Shown here piece after piece: positions 1 through 8,689 of a stretch of 25,000 nucleotides of DNA. Numbering within the stretch: position 1 is the stretch's first letter; each line of letters opens with the position of its first letter. Under the pieces are notes generated by a model that saw nothing but the letters and a program-made list of their open reading frames with translations, searched no databases and was not told the DNA's origin. The stretch covers positions 56,422-81,421 of the forward strand of contig CAUYUJ010015027.1 in assembly GCA_963575745.1 (NCBI GenBank), in the 5' to 3' direction. A program made the translations under genes and the position numbers. Origin of the DNA: Prorocentrum cordatum (lineage: Eukaryota; Sar; Dinophyceae; Prorocentrales; Prorocentraceae).

Positions 1-439
<439 letters not shown>

Positions 440-540
440 CTGGCGTCGTCGATAGCCACGGAGGACGAGGGTCTCACGGAAAGCTCTCTGCACTGCTCAT
501 CTCCAGTCCCTTCCGTGGTCATCGTTGCCGTCGTCATCGT

Positions 541-860
541 AGATGCGCCAGCGGGAGGTGCGCCTTGTCTGAACTCGCGCGGGAAGTTAGTTCGACCTGA
601 CATCGGGGAACGCGGTTTGGAGACGGCGAATGTCGAGATGTGCCAGCGGTGGGTGCGCCTCGTCTGAACTCGCGCGGAAAATAAACTCGACCTGACACAG
701 GGGAACGCGAGTGGTAAGATAGGGGTCTGGAGACGGATAATATCGAAATGCTCCAGTGGGAGGCGCGCCTTTTCTGAACTCGCGCTGAACGTAAATTCGA
801 CCTGACATAGGGGAACCCGAGTGTGGAGATGGGGTCTGGAACCGGATAATGCCGAGATGC
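541..860. repeat. Three ~95-bp tandem repeats, copy A
   Basis: Three diverged units beginning near 541, 637 and 745. Each contains GCGCCAGYGGGAGGYGCGCC, then CTGAACTCGCGCGG, then TCGACCTGACAYAGGGGAAC, and ends with a GGAGACGGATAATG-type tail. The same trio recurs at 1426-1755. The preceding 440-540 holds a short (GTC/ATC) tract and nothing gene-like. Confidence 0.85.
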
Positions 861-1260
861 GATAGCTCGTCGCTTAACGCGCTTCCCGTTCAGGCCAAGA
901 AGGGTGGCCCAAAATGGCCATTCCGCTTGGGACAGCCTCGCTAACTGGAGATAGTTGAAGACTTATTTTAGGGCGCTTTATGTTAAAATGAAGCTCTCGC
1001 TACAGACAAGCTCTCGCTGCAGACAACCTCGAAACATAGAGATCTTAATGTCTCTTGCGACATTCGCCGATCTCCAAAAATGGGCGTTCCGCCTGAGACA
1101 TCATCGAAACAAGTAGATGGCCGAAAGAGCTGTGCTTAGACCTCTTATTTTAAAGATGTAGCTCTCGCCCGAGGCATCCTCGAACAATTCTCAAAAATGA
1201 GGAATTTTTTAAATCCGCACAGGGTTTTCTACCATTTCGCTTAAAGTATGCGTTTCGCTC
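861..1260. repeat. Cluster 1 of dispersed TTTCGCT..GACATCCTC motif
   Basis: Degenerate copies of a ~25-35-bp motif occur at 921-944, 1010-1035, 1084-1113 and 1161-1187, with a partial copy at 1250-1270. Best-preserved parts are TTCCGCCTGAGACATC and TCTCGCCCGAGGCATCCTCG. Spacing is about 75-90 bp. No convincing gene is present in this stretch. Confidence 0.6.
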
Positions 1261-1425
1261 GGTCGTCGTCGTGAACATCGTCGTCGTTGCCAGCATCATC
1301 GTCATCGTCGGTGTCGTCGTCCTCTTCCTCGTCATTGTCGTCGTCGTCACTGTCGCCGTCATCGTGACCGTCGTCGTAATCATCGCCGTCGTCGTCGCCG
1401 TCGTCGTCATCGTCGTCGTCATTGT
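1261..1425. repeat. Imperfect (GTC/ATC)n microsatellite
   Basis: Imperfect GTC/ATC triplets. One frame reads as a Val/Ile-rich hydrophobic string and the reverse frame as a Thr/Met-rich string; both are repeat translations. It occupies the same position before the ~95-bp repeats as the (TAG)n tract does before copy A. Confidence 0.9.
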
Positions 1426-1755
1426 AGACGCGCCAGCGGGAGGCGCGCCTCGTCTGAACTCGCGCGGCAAGTAAACTCGACCTGACACAGTGGAACGCGG
1501 TCCGGAGACGGCAAATGCCGAGATTGCCAGCGGGAGGTGCGCCTCGTCTGAACTCGCGCGGAAATTACACTCGACCTGACACAGGGGAACGCGAGTGGTA
1601 AGATAGGGGGTCTGGAGACGGATAGTGCCAAGATGCGCCAGTAGGAGGCGCGCCTTTTCTGAATTCGTGCGGGACCTAAACTCGGTCTGACATAGGGGAA
1701 CTCGAGTGGGGAGATGGGATCCGGAGACGGATAATGCCGAGATGCGATAGCATTG
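1426..1755. repeat. Three ~95-bp tandem repeats, copy B
   Basis: A second trio of the repeat at 541-860, shifted by about 885 bp, with the same GCGCCAGCGGGAGG, TGAACTCGCGCGG and CGACCTGACACAG blocks in the same order. Sequence to the right (GCTCGTCGCTTTCACGCGCT around 1786) also resembles that right of copy A (around 866), so the duplicated segment is larger than the repeats. Confidence 0.85.
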
Positions 1756-2110
1756 TATCGTGATGATGTTGCACGTTCTTGCAAAGCTCGTCGCTTTCAC
1801 GCGCTCGCCGTTCATGTCAAGAAAGATTGCACGGGGCCATTCGTTATCGGTTCCCCTAAAACAGCGATTTCGCTTGAGACATCCTCGCAATCATGCGATC
1901 TTCGCGACATCGCGTTTAACAACAACAACAAGCGTTTCGCTAGAGACATCGTCGAAAAGCTGATCACCGCAAAAGTTACCAGCTTGTAAAAAATTGCGTT
2001 TCGCCTGAGACATCCTAGCCAAAATGAGGTGTCGACGGAGGTGTATTACTACCTCTTATGTTGAACATTGCGCTTTCGCTAGGGACGTCCTCAGTAAATG
2101 AGCGGCAGCA
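1756..2110. repeat. Cluster 2 of dispersed TTTCGCT..GACATCCTC motif
   Basis: The best-preserved copies in the window lie at 1864-1895, 1932-1960, 1994-2028 and 2067-2102, about 62-73 bp apart. Each contains a variant of TTTCGCTWGRGACATCCTC, usually followed by an A-rich CAAnATGAG-like stretch. The short open frames overlapping them look incidental. Confidence 0.65.
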
Positions 2111-2310
2111 CGGCGGACCAGAAAACAATTACGCTACCGAGGGACCCCACATACTTATGTTACGGCTGGAGTGATGATAGCTGAAGTGAAGAATGTGAAA
2201 ATGATGTTGGTGGCCGTTGCCCCGCCGATACCGTTGGTGACGCCACTCAAGAGGAGAGGTGGAAGAGGAGAAGCGCCGCGCCAGCCACACTTTGCGAGCC
2301 CGGTGACCTG
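2111..2310. other. No gene recognised
   Basis: Transition between the motif cluster and the 89-bp array. It contains no motif or protein I recognise; the frames running through it are extensions of the repeat frames. Confidence 0.6.
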
Positions 2311-4183
2311 GACGACCAGCGCGCATAGCTGCCGCGGTGAGGGACCACCCCCTGCACACCCCGTCTGGCGTCGAGAAGGCGCCACGCTTGCTATGCCCTG
2401 GACGACCGTCGTGCATAGTGGCCGCGGTGAGGGACCAACCCCTGCGCACCCTCCATGGTGTCGAGAAAGTGCCACGCCTGCTATGCCCTGGACGACCGGC
2501 GCGCATAGCGGCCGTGGTGAGGGACCACTCCCTGCGCACCCCGTCTGGCGTCGAGAAAATGCCACGCCTGCTATGCCCTGGACGACCGTCGTGCATTGCG
2601 GCCGCGCTCAGGGACCACCTCCTGCGCAGCCCCGATGGTGTCGAGAAAATGCAACTCCTGCCACGCTTCACGAATCCGAAACGGATGGGGAGACCACCCC
2701 CAGCGCACCCCCTGAGATGTCGAGGAAGTGCCAAGCCTGCCACGCTTTGCGAACCCGAAACGGATAAGGACCACCCCCTGCGCACCCCCTCTGGTGTCGA
2801 GAAAGTGCCACGCCTGCTACCTGGACGACCGGCGCGTATAGCAGCCGCGCTCAGGGACCACCCCCTGCGCACCCCCTATGGTGTCGAGAAAGTGCCACGC
2901 CTGCTATGCCAGGACGACCGGCGCGTATACGCGCTGCTATGCCTGGACGACCGGCGCGTATAGAGACCGCAGCGAGAGACCACCCCCTGCGCACCCCCTA
3001 TGGTGTCGAGAAAGTGCCACGCCTGCTATGCCTGGACGACCGGCGCGTATAGAGACCGCAGCGAGAGACCACCCCCTGCGCACCCCCTATGGTGTCGAGA
3101 AAGTGCCACGCCTGCTATGCCTGGACGACCGGCGCGTATAGAGACCGCAGCGAGAGACCACCCCCTGCGCACCCCCTATGGTGTCGAGAAAGTGCCACGC
3201 CTGCTATGCCTGGACGACCGGCGCGTATAGAGACCGCAGCGAGAGACCACCCCCTGCGCACCCCCTATGGTGTCGAGAAAGTGCCACGCCTGCTATGCCA
3301 GGACGACCGCGTATAGAGACCGCAGCGAGAGACCACCCCTGCGCACCCCCTATGGTGTCGAGAAAATGCCACGCCTGCTATGCTGGACGACCGCGTATAC
3401 CGCACCACCCCCTGCGCACCCCCTATGGTGTCGAGAAAGTGCCCGCTGCTATGCCTGGCGCGTATAGAGACCGCAGCGAGAGACCACCCCCTGCGCACCC
3501 CCTATGGTGTCGAGAAAGTGCCACGCCTGCTATGCCTGGACGACCGGCGCGTATAGAGACCGCAGCGAGAGACCACCCCCTGCGCACCCCCTATGGTGTC
3601 GAGAAAGTGCCACGCCTGCTATGCCTGGACGACCGGCGCGCATAGAGACCGCAGCGAGAGACCACCCCCTGCGCACCCCTATGGTGTCGAGAAAGTGCCA
3701 CGCCTGCTATGCCTGGACGACCCGCGTATAGACCGCAGCTGACCACCCCCTGCGCACCCCCTATGGTGTCGAGAAAGTGCCACGCCTGCTATGCCTGGAC
3801 GACCGGCGCGTATAGAGACCGCAGCGAGAGACCACCCCCTGCGCACCCCCTATGGTGTCGAGAAAGTGCCACGCCTGCTATGCCTGGACGACCGGCGCGT
3901 ATAGAGACCGCAGCGAGAGACCACCCCCTGCGCACCCCTATGGTGTCGAGAAAGTGCCACGCCTGCTATGCCTGGACGACCGGCGCGTATAGAGACCGCA
4001 GCGAGAGACCACCCCCTGCGCACCCCCTATGGTGTCGAGAAAGTGCCACGCCTGCTATGCCAGGACGACTGGGGCCACGCCTGCTATAGCAGGACGACTG
4101 GGGCGTATAGAGACCGCAGCGAGAGACCACCCCCTGCGCACCCCCTATGGTGTCGAGAAAGTGCCACGCCTGCTATGCCAGGA
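2311..4183. repeat. 89-bp minisatellite, about 20 units
   Basis: Tandem unit of 89 bp (90 in the left part), marked by GTGTCGAGAAAGTGCCACGC, then CTGCTATGCCTGGACGACCG, then GCGCGTATAGAGACCGC, then AGAGACCACCCCCTGCGCAC. Unit starts near 3091, 3180 and 3269 show exact 89-bp spacing. Units at 2311-2870 are diverged; units from about 2880 on are almost identical apart from small deletions (for example 3300-3470). Because 89 is not a multiple of 3, translation cycles through all frames until the TATAG stop, so the overlapping short proteins are artefacts. Confidence 0.95.
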
Positions 4184-4331
4184 CTGGTGTCGTCTTGTGT
4201 GTGCGAGTGTGTGCATGCGTGCGGCTGTATGTAGGCGCGTGTCGCCGAGACGTGCTGTGCTGTGCTCTGCTGAGCTGTGCTGTGCTGTCCTATGCTGTGC
4301 TGCGGTCTGCTGTGCTGTGCTGCGTTGTGCT
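4184..4331. repeat. GT-rich and (TGCTG)n low-complexity tract
   Basis: A GT-rich stretch (4190-4245) is followed by imperfect TGCTGTGC/TGCTG pentamers (about 4252-4331). No coding signal beyond repeat translation. Confidence 0.85.
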
Positions 4332-4400
4332 GAGGAGGAGGAGGAGGAGGAGGAGGAGGAGGAGGAGGAGGAGGAGGAGGAGGAGGAGGAGGAGGAGGGG
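4332..4400. repeat. (GAG)n microsatellite
   Basis: Uninterrupted GAG/GGA triplets of about 65 bp. Frames read as poly-Glu, poly-Arg or poly-Gly on plus and poly-Pro/Leu/Ser on minus, with no unique protein attached. Confidence 0.97.
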
Positions 4401-4490
4401 AGGAGGGCGGGTGTGGGGGAGACGCGGGCGCGGCGCGGCAGGGAAGAAATCCAGAACCCCACGAAGCATGTGGGGAAAAACACTGCATAA

Positions 4491-5190
4491 CATCGGCATG
4501 TCGCGGGGGACATCCTCAACAACATGAGATGTTCTCAACATCGTCTTGACAGCGTTCTGGAAGTGCTTCAAGATGAAGAAATGAGAGCCCAAACAGGACC
4601 TCAATGTGGCTTTAAGAGCGCCCTGATGACGGCCGAACATGACGATTTTGCTAGGGACATCCTCAACACATGAAAACATCCAGCAGTATCGTCATCAAAA
4701 CTGCTGTTCGAACATTGTCTTGGGATCGCTCTTGAAAAGGCTTCCAGACGGCCCAAGCCAGGCTTCTAATAGTGACGATTTCGCTAGGGATATCCTCAGA
4801 CAAGAGATGTGTGTGTGTGTGTGACATCGCATTGGCATCGTTTTTGATGGCATCGAACTGCACCGCACGAGCCCCAAACGAGCCCCAATCTGACCCCAAT
4901 AATGCCCTCGAGATTCCTCAGCATGCGCATTTCGCTCGACACGTCCTACAGACATGCGCTGCACGCAACACCGTCTTTCACAAAAACAAGCGCCTCGCCT
5001 GATCCATCCGCCAGGGTACTTAAATCGTGCTGGGGGAGGGCTAGAGTGCTGCTAGTCACAGGAATCGAGTTCGAGACATCAGGCGCGTCCGTTCGTCGAA
5101 CCGAGAGCTCCGAACTCGGTCTGCTGCTCGAACGAGATGAAACCGCAGAACTGAGCTTCTCGCCTGGGACATCGTCAGAACGTGGGCAGG
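4491..5190. repeat. Cluster 3 of dispersed motif in ~130-155-bp degenerate repeats
   Basis: Motif copies at 4491-4528, 4641-4675, 4774-4809, 4927-4958, 4990-5012 and 5151-5184. The first three share ACGATTTYGCTAGGGAYATCCT or a close variant, and are followed at similar distances by AACATYGTCTTG-like and GACGGCC-like sequence. This suggests a degenerate longer repeat unit of about 130-155 bp. A GT run interrupts at 4809-4823. No gene recognised. Confidence 0.6.
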
Positions 5191-5752
5191 GCCACAGCAG
5201 CCCCAACGCGCAGAAGCACGGCAGAACGCGCCAGAGCACGGCAGGGCAGAGCCCACAGGAGCATCGCAGAACCCAAAGATCACATCGGAGCACGGCAGAG
5301 CGCACGGGAGCACAGCTGAGCACACATGAGCACGGCAGAACACACAGGAGCACGAGGAGCACGGCAGAACACACAGAATCCACATTCGCACGGCAGAACA
5401 TAGAGGAGCACGGCAGAACACGCTGGTGCATGGCAGAACACGCAGAACACACAGGAACACGGCAGAACATTCAGGAGCACGGCGGAACACACAAGAGCAC
5501 GGCAAAGCACAGGAACATGAGCACGGCAGAGCACTGCAAAATAAGCAGGAGCGCGGCACAACACGTAGGAACATGGCAGAGCACACAGGAGCACGGCAGA
5601 ACACACAAAACACACAGGAGCACGGCAGAACAAGCAGGAGCGCGGCAGAACACACAGGAGCACGGCAGTACATACAGGAACACGGCAGGACACACAGGTG
5701 CACGGCATAATTGGCGGCAGAACACGCAGGAGCACGGCAGAACACATAAAAG
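5191..5752. repeat. 20-bp minisatellite, left block
   Basis: Imperfect tandem copies of GGAGCACGGCAGAACACACA, with the first partial units near 5205. Three units make 60 bp, so reverse frames stay open as a Cys-rich (CVFCRAPVCSAVL-type) repeat; I treat this as non-coding. The same unit resumes at 7189-7487, so the intervening segment looks inserted. Confidence 0.93.
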
Positions 5753-5754
5753 CA
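5743..5754. other. Candidate target-site duplication, left
   Basis: CACATAAAAGCA lies one base before the spliced-leader copy; CACATAAGAGCA (7189-7200) starts right after the candidate 3' end of the retrocopy. Eleven of 12 bases match. Both lie in the 20-bp minisatellite, whose usual unit reads CACACAGGAGCA, so the shared CACATAA variant favours a duplication but does not prove it. Confidence 0.5.
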
Positions 5755-5755
5755 A

Positions 5756-5777
5756 TCCGTAGCCATTTTGGCTCAAG
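5756..5777 (+). other. Genomic dinoflagellate spliced leader (DinoSL)
   Basis: Exact match over all 22 nt to the leader trans-spliced onto dinoflagellate nuclear mRNAs (starts TCCGTAGCC, ends GGCTCAAG). In a functional SL RNA gene the exon would be followed by a GT splice donor; here it is followed by CC, so this is not an SL RNA gene. It marks the 5' end of a reverse-transcribed, trans-spliced mRNA. Confidence 0.93.
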
Positions 5778-5792
5778 CCAGCTCGGTTCAAG
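5778..5792 (+). other. Diverged relict spliced leader
   Basis: CCAGCTCGGTTCAAG directly abuts the intact leader and matches the last 15 nt of DinoSL (CCATTTTGGCTCAAG) at 11 of 15 positions. Fifteen nt is the expected relict size when a later trans-splicing event uses the AG inside CCGTAG of an older genomic leader. The next 15 nt (5793-5807) match only 7 of 15 and could be a third, more decayed relict. Confidence 0.65.
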
Positions 5793-5808
5793 CTTGCTTG
5801 GGCGAGGG

Positions 5809-6183
5809 ATGGTCACGGGAGGGGACCCTCTGCGGTTCCCCCGCTCGCGGCGCGAGCGAGGCGAGGCGGCGCGGCGCGCCCGAGCGGCTGCTGATGCGGC
5901 CGTGCGGCGTGCCCTGGAGGCCGCTGGCGAGGCCCAGGCCCGCCTGCGCGCGGTGGAGGCGGCCGTCGACTTGCTCGTCGGCGTGCCTGGGCTGGCGGAT
6001 CGGGTCCAGGCGGTAATCCCGGCACTGGCTGCGCTTGTGCGGGGGGAGGAGCCGACCTGGTTGGAGCGGCTACGGCGCAACGTGGCGCTCCATGCCGAGG
6101 CCGACGGGGTGCTGTCGATCGCCTCCGCTTCGGCAGCACCCCTCAGGAAGGCCCAGAAGGGTCAACGCCTGGGGTCGCAGTAG
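5809..6183 (+). CDS. Hypothetical helical protein of the retrocopy (124 aa)
   Basis: First ATG after the leader and its relict, opening a 124-residue frame that ends at TAG (6181-6183). The N-terminus is basic (RFPRSRRERGEAARRARA), followed by an Ala/Arg/Glu-rich stretch (residues ~18-50) and a more hydrophobic one (VDLLVGVPGLADRVQAVIPA, ~50-70) predicted helical by composition. No signal peptide or known domain is seen. The leader 31 bp upstream supports this start. The same frame continues open beyond the TAG to 7161, so the protein may originally have been about 450 aa with a later nonsense mutation. Function unknown; it could equally be the N-terminus of a retroelement ORF. Confidence 0.5.
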   Translation: MVTGGDPLRFPRSRRERGEAARRARAAADAAVRRALEAAGEAQARLRAVEAAVDLLVGVPGLADRVQAVIPALAALVRGEEPTWLERLRRNVALHAEADGVLSIASASAAPLRKAQKGQRLGSQ

Positions 6184-7161
6184 AAGGGTGCCCGCAGTGT
6201 GGGCGACCACGGCGTTTGTGTCTCTCGGCTTGGTGGCCTGAACCTCGATGTGGAGATCTGCGTGGCCGAGCCGCTGCCGGAGCTCATGGGCGGCCTGCCG
6301 TTGCGGAGGCGCACGCCACTGAGATCTTCGGCCGAGCCATACTGTTTGCACGTCTTCGAGGGCATGCGGTGTACTTGTGGCGCAGTGGTGTTTTCTTCCT
6401 GCTCCGTTGCCGCCGCCCTCAGGGCGCAGAAGGTCCCTGGAGGTACTGCAGGCTGTGCGCCGCTGCCTCCCGTCTTGGGACATGCTCGTGCAGAGCTGGG
6501 TGCTGGCGGTCGTGCCAGCGTGGACGGTATGGCTGATGCCAGCGATGCTGACTCTTCGAGGCCGTCTGCGCGTGGGCCCGTCGAGTTTGCCGACGTCGTC
6601 GTGCCGCACCTGGACGGGTGCAGCGTCGTCGGCGACGACATCGTGGAGGAGCCTGTGGGAGGTTCGGCCATCGAGCACGCCGTCGGCGGGGAGCCCCTGG
6701 TCGCGGACTCCGTCGGCTGCGCCGCGGGCGATGGCCACTCGGGCTCGGAGTGCGGGTTCGTTTCGTTCCTGGACGACTTCTCGGTGGCGGCGGTGGCGTG
6801 TGCGGCCCAGGGGCCGAAGTCGGGAGTTGAGTCACTTCTGGACTGGGCCGCGGCCCGCGCCCTCGGCTTCCGCCTCGGCAGTGCAGTTTGTCCAGATGCC
6901 GAGGAGCGTGTGCGGCTCCTCGATGGTCTTTTGGTCCGTGCGCGTTGCACGACGCGGCCCAAGAGTAGTGCGGGAGGCGGGCAGTTGCATTATGTATGTA
7001 GATCTGTTCTCGCCTTGCGGTGCGGCCGCGGTGGAGGCCCAGTGCGGCCCCCGCGGGGAGAGGCGGCCCTAGGCGGCCCCCCTCTCGGGAGGGCGTGTCT
7101 CGGGTGGCGCTCAGTGCCCCTGGAGGCCCCTCGGTCCCTTTTCCTTCCTTTCTTGCCTTGA
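6184..7161 (+). pseudogene. In-frame continuation of the retrocopy ORF after a TAG
   Basis: This frame is in phase with 5809-6183 and stays open for 325 codons up to TGA at 7159-7161. It has a moderately acidic, mixed composition in the middle (EFADVVVPHLDG, SECGFVSFLDDFSV, then EERVRLLDGLLVRAR) that looks more protein-like than the other two plus frames, which are Arg/Ser/Pro-rich. A short cysteine cluster (MRCTCG) occurs near 6363. I recognise no family. Alternatives are that the TAG is a genuine stop and the rest is 3' UTR, or that translation uses another frame. The last ~100 nt (GC-rich, then pyrimidine-rich) look more like untranslated sequence than protein. Confidence 0.35.
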
Positions 7162-7164
7162 AGG

Positions 7165-7188
7165 CCCCGTCTTTAACTTTAACTTTAG
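7165..7188 (+). other. (CTTTAA)n 3' tail of the retrocopy
   Basis: CTTTAACTTTAACTTTAG occupies 7171-7188, immediately before the right direct repeat. Short tandem repeats in place of poly(A) are known at 3' ends of some LINE families and of RNAs they mobilise. Confidence 0.45.
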
Positions 7189-7487
7189 CACATAAGAGCA
7201 CGGCCGAACACCCAGGATAGCGAGGAGCACGGCAGAACACATAGAGTACATAGGAGAGCGGCAGCGCACAGGAACATGGCAGAACGCACAGGATCGCTGC
7301 ATATCACACAAAACACACAGGAACACATCAGAACAAGCAGCAGCGCGGCAGAACACACAGGGGCACGGGAGAACCCACAGGAGCAAGGCAGAACACATAG
7401 GAGCACGGCAGGGCAGGACCATGGCAGGAGACACATGAGCACGGCAGAACACACAGGAGCACGGCAGAACACGCAGGAGCAAGGCCG
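7189..7487. repeat. 20-bp minisatellite, right block
   Basis: Resumes the unit seen at 5191-5752 (GGAGCACGGCAGAACACACA and variants) right after the retrocopy, up to the start codon of the next ORF at 7490. A further isolated copy (GCAGGAGCACGGCAGAAC) sits at 13194-13211. Confidence 0.93.
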
Positions 7488-7489
7488 CG

Positions 7490-8629
7490 ATGGCGCCTGC
7501 GGGCCGCCGTGATCAACAGAGAACGAAATGGTGCTGCAAGTGGTGTACAGGGCGGGGCGGGATGCCTTTCGTCAACTTCGCAGACAAGCTGGCCTGTCAC
7601 TCTTGCGGCATCGCCAAAGCCGCGGCTTTCCTGGGGGGGCCCGAAGCGCGAGGAGCCGACCCAGCCTCTCGCCCAACGCGAGCGCCGTGGGCTGACAAGG
7701 GTGGGAAGGCAGGTGGCGCCGACAAGCCGATGGACAAACAGCTGCTGGCAATGCGCAAGCAAGTGGAGCAGTTGCAGCGAGAGCTGCGACAGGCCAAGCA
7801 GAAGCCCCTGGCAGCGGCCGTTGAAGATGCGGAGATGGTGGAAGCCGACGTGGTCACCGCAACGAAAGCCAGGATCGCTGAGCTGGGCGGCCACGTCGAG
7901 CACTTGGGCAAAACGAAGCCCATGCCAGCTGCCATCGAGAAGCTCGTCTCAGAGCACGAGGCAGATAGGGGGAAGCTCCGCGGAGAGCTGTTCGACGCCA
8001 AGCCAGCGCCCATCAAGTTCAATGCGCTGTCGAAGAAGATGGCCCAGCTGGGAGCTGCCACCGCGAAGATGCAGAAGGAGGTCGAGGAGGGCGAGGCCGA
8101 GATCGCAGCGGCGAGGGCTCAACTCGTGGCGGTCACGGCTGAGAGCGCGCAGATTTGCAGCGGCGTGCCTGGCCCTGTTGAGCAGCCTCCTGGAGCAGAT
8201 GATGGTGGCGGTGGGCGCTGGTCGCTTGCAGCGATGGCTGAGGTCATGCAGGGCGTGCGGCTCCCCGCGCAGCTGCGGGAGAAGTTCCAGCAGGTGTTGG
8301 AAGAGGTCCACGCTGCTGCGCCGCAGCCCTTGCCCAGCCAGGTGTCATCGCCAGCCGGCAGGGCCCCCGATGGCGGCGGCGCTGCGGCGGGTGGCCCCCG
8401 AGCCGCGGCAGAGCATGCCGACGAGGAGGAGCTCGCCAACGCCACAGAGGAGGAACTCCTGGCGTACCTCGGCTCGTTGGGGTTGGGCCAGCTGGCTGGT
8501 GGCTCTGATGATGATGATGCAGATATGCGCGATGCGGTCAAGCGCGTCATCCAGGCGCCTTCTTGGCAGGAAGTCAAGCGACGCCGACGAGCACCGCGGG
8601 GGGGCGAAGGTGGCGCTGCTGGACGCTAA
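7490..8629 (+). CDS. LINE ORF1-like protein with RanBP2-type zinc finger (379 aa)
   Basis: A 379-residue frame from ATG 7490 to TAA 8629. Residues 14-40 hold W-C-C-K-W-C, then N29-x6-C36-H-S-C39-G. This fits the RanBP2-type zinc-finger pattern (C-x2-C ... N-x6-C-x2-C) with an enlarged loop. Residues ~81-215 are Glu/Lys/Gln/Ala-rich with heptad-like spacing (KQLLAMRKQVEQLQRELRQ; KMAQLGAATAKMQKEVEEG), consistent with coiled coil. An acidic stretch (DEEELANATEEELLAYLGSL, ~306-325) precedes a basic C-terminus (VKRRRRAPRGG). Zinc finger plus coiled coil suits an RNA-binding, multimerising ORF1/Gag-like protein, and endonuclease-type LINE sequence lies downstream on the same strand. The frame is intact. 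The start directly follows the minisatellite, so its natural 5' flank is unclear. A host RNA-binding protein is the alternative. Confidence 0.6.
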   Translation: MAPAGRRDQQRTKWCCKWCTGRGGMPFVNFADKLACHSCGIAKAAAFLGGPEARGADPASRPTRAPWADKGGKAGGADKPMDKQLLAMRKQVEQLQRELRQAKQKPLAAAVEDAEMVEADVVTATKARIAELGGHVEHLGKTKPMPAAIEKLVSEHEADRGKLRGELFDAKPAPIKFNALSKKMAQLGAATAKMQKEVEEGEAEIAAARAQLVAVTAESAQICSGVPGPVEQPPGADDGGGGRWSLAAMAEVMQGVRLPAQLREKFQQVLEEVHAAAPQPLPSQVSSPAGRAPDGGGAAAGGPRAAAEHADEEELANATEEELLAYLGSLGLGQLAGGSDDDDADMRDAVKRVIQAPSWQEVKRRRRAPRGGEGGAAGR

Positions 8630-8641
8630 GATGATGATGAC

Positions 8642-8671
<30 letters not shown>
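8627..8671. repeat. (GAT)n microsatellite
   Basis: GATGATGAT run overlapping the TAA stop of the ORF1-like gene, with one GAC interruption. It separates that gene from the 147-bp array. Confidence 0.95.
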
Positions 8672-8672
<1 letters not shown>

Positions 8673-8689
8673 CCACCTGGCAAGACGGT

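Larger units (their letters stand above)
5756..7188 (+). mobile_element. DinoSL-headed retrocopy (processed cDNA insertion)
   Basis: The segment starts with DinoSL at its 5' end, contains an intron-free open frame, and ends with short CTTTAA repeats at 7171-7187 instead of a poly(A) tail. It is bounded by 12-bp near-identical direct repeats and flanked on both sides by the same 20-bp minisatellite. This is what retroposition of a trans-spliced mRNA into the array would leave. The source gene could be a host gene or a retroelement ORF; I do not recognise the protein. Confidence 0.75.

Noticed and set aside
905-925. Reverse-complement spliced leader relict (CCAAAATGGCCA)
   Set aside because: Only about 10 bases resemble the leader core and flanks do not match, within chance expectation.
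2880-4183. CRISPR-like array
   Set aside because: The whole 89-bp unit is repeated with no unique spacers, and the context is eukaryotic; it is a minisatellite.
5756-5800. SL RNA gene
   Set aside because: The leader is exact but is followed by CC and a relict leader rather than a GT donor and Sm-site-containing intron, so it is a retrocopy end and not a donor gene.
7171-7188. Telomere-like repeat
   Set aside because: CTTTAA units resemble but do not match the TTTAGGG repeat, occur only about three times and sit at the retrocopy end.
5056-7482. Cys-rich minus-strand proteins (CVLPCSCVFCRAP-type)
   Set aside because: They are repeat translations of the 20-bp minisatellite, open in several phases, and have no start context or unique sequence.
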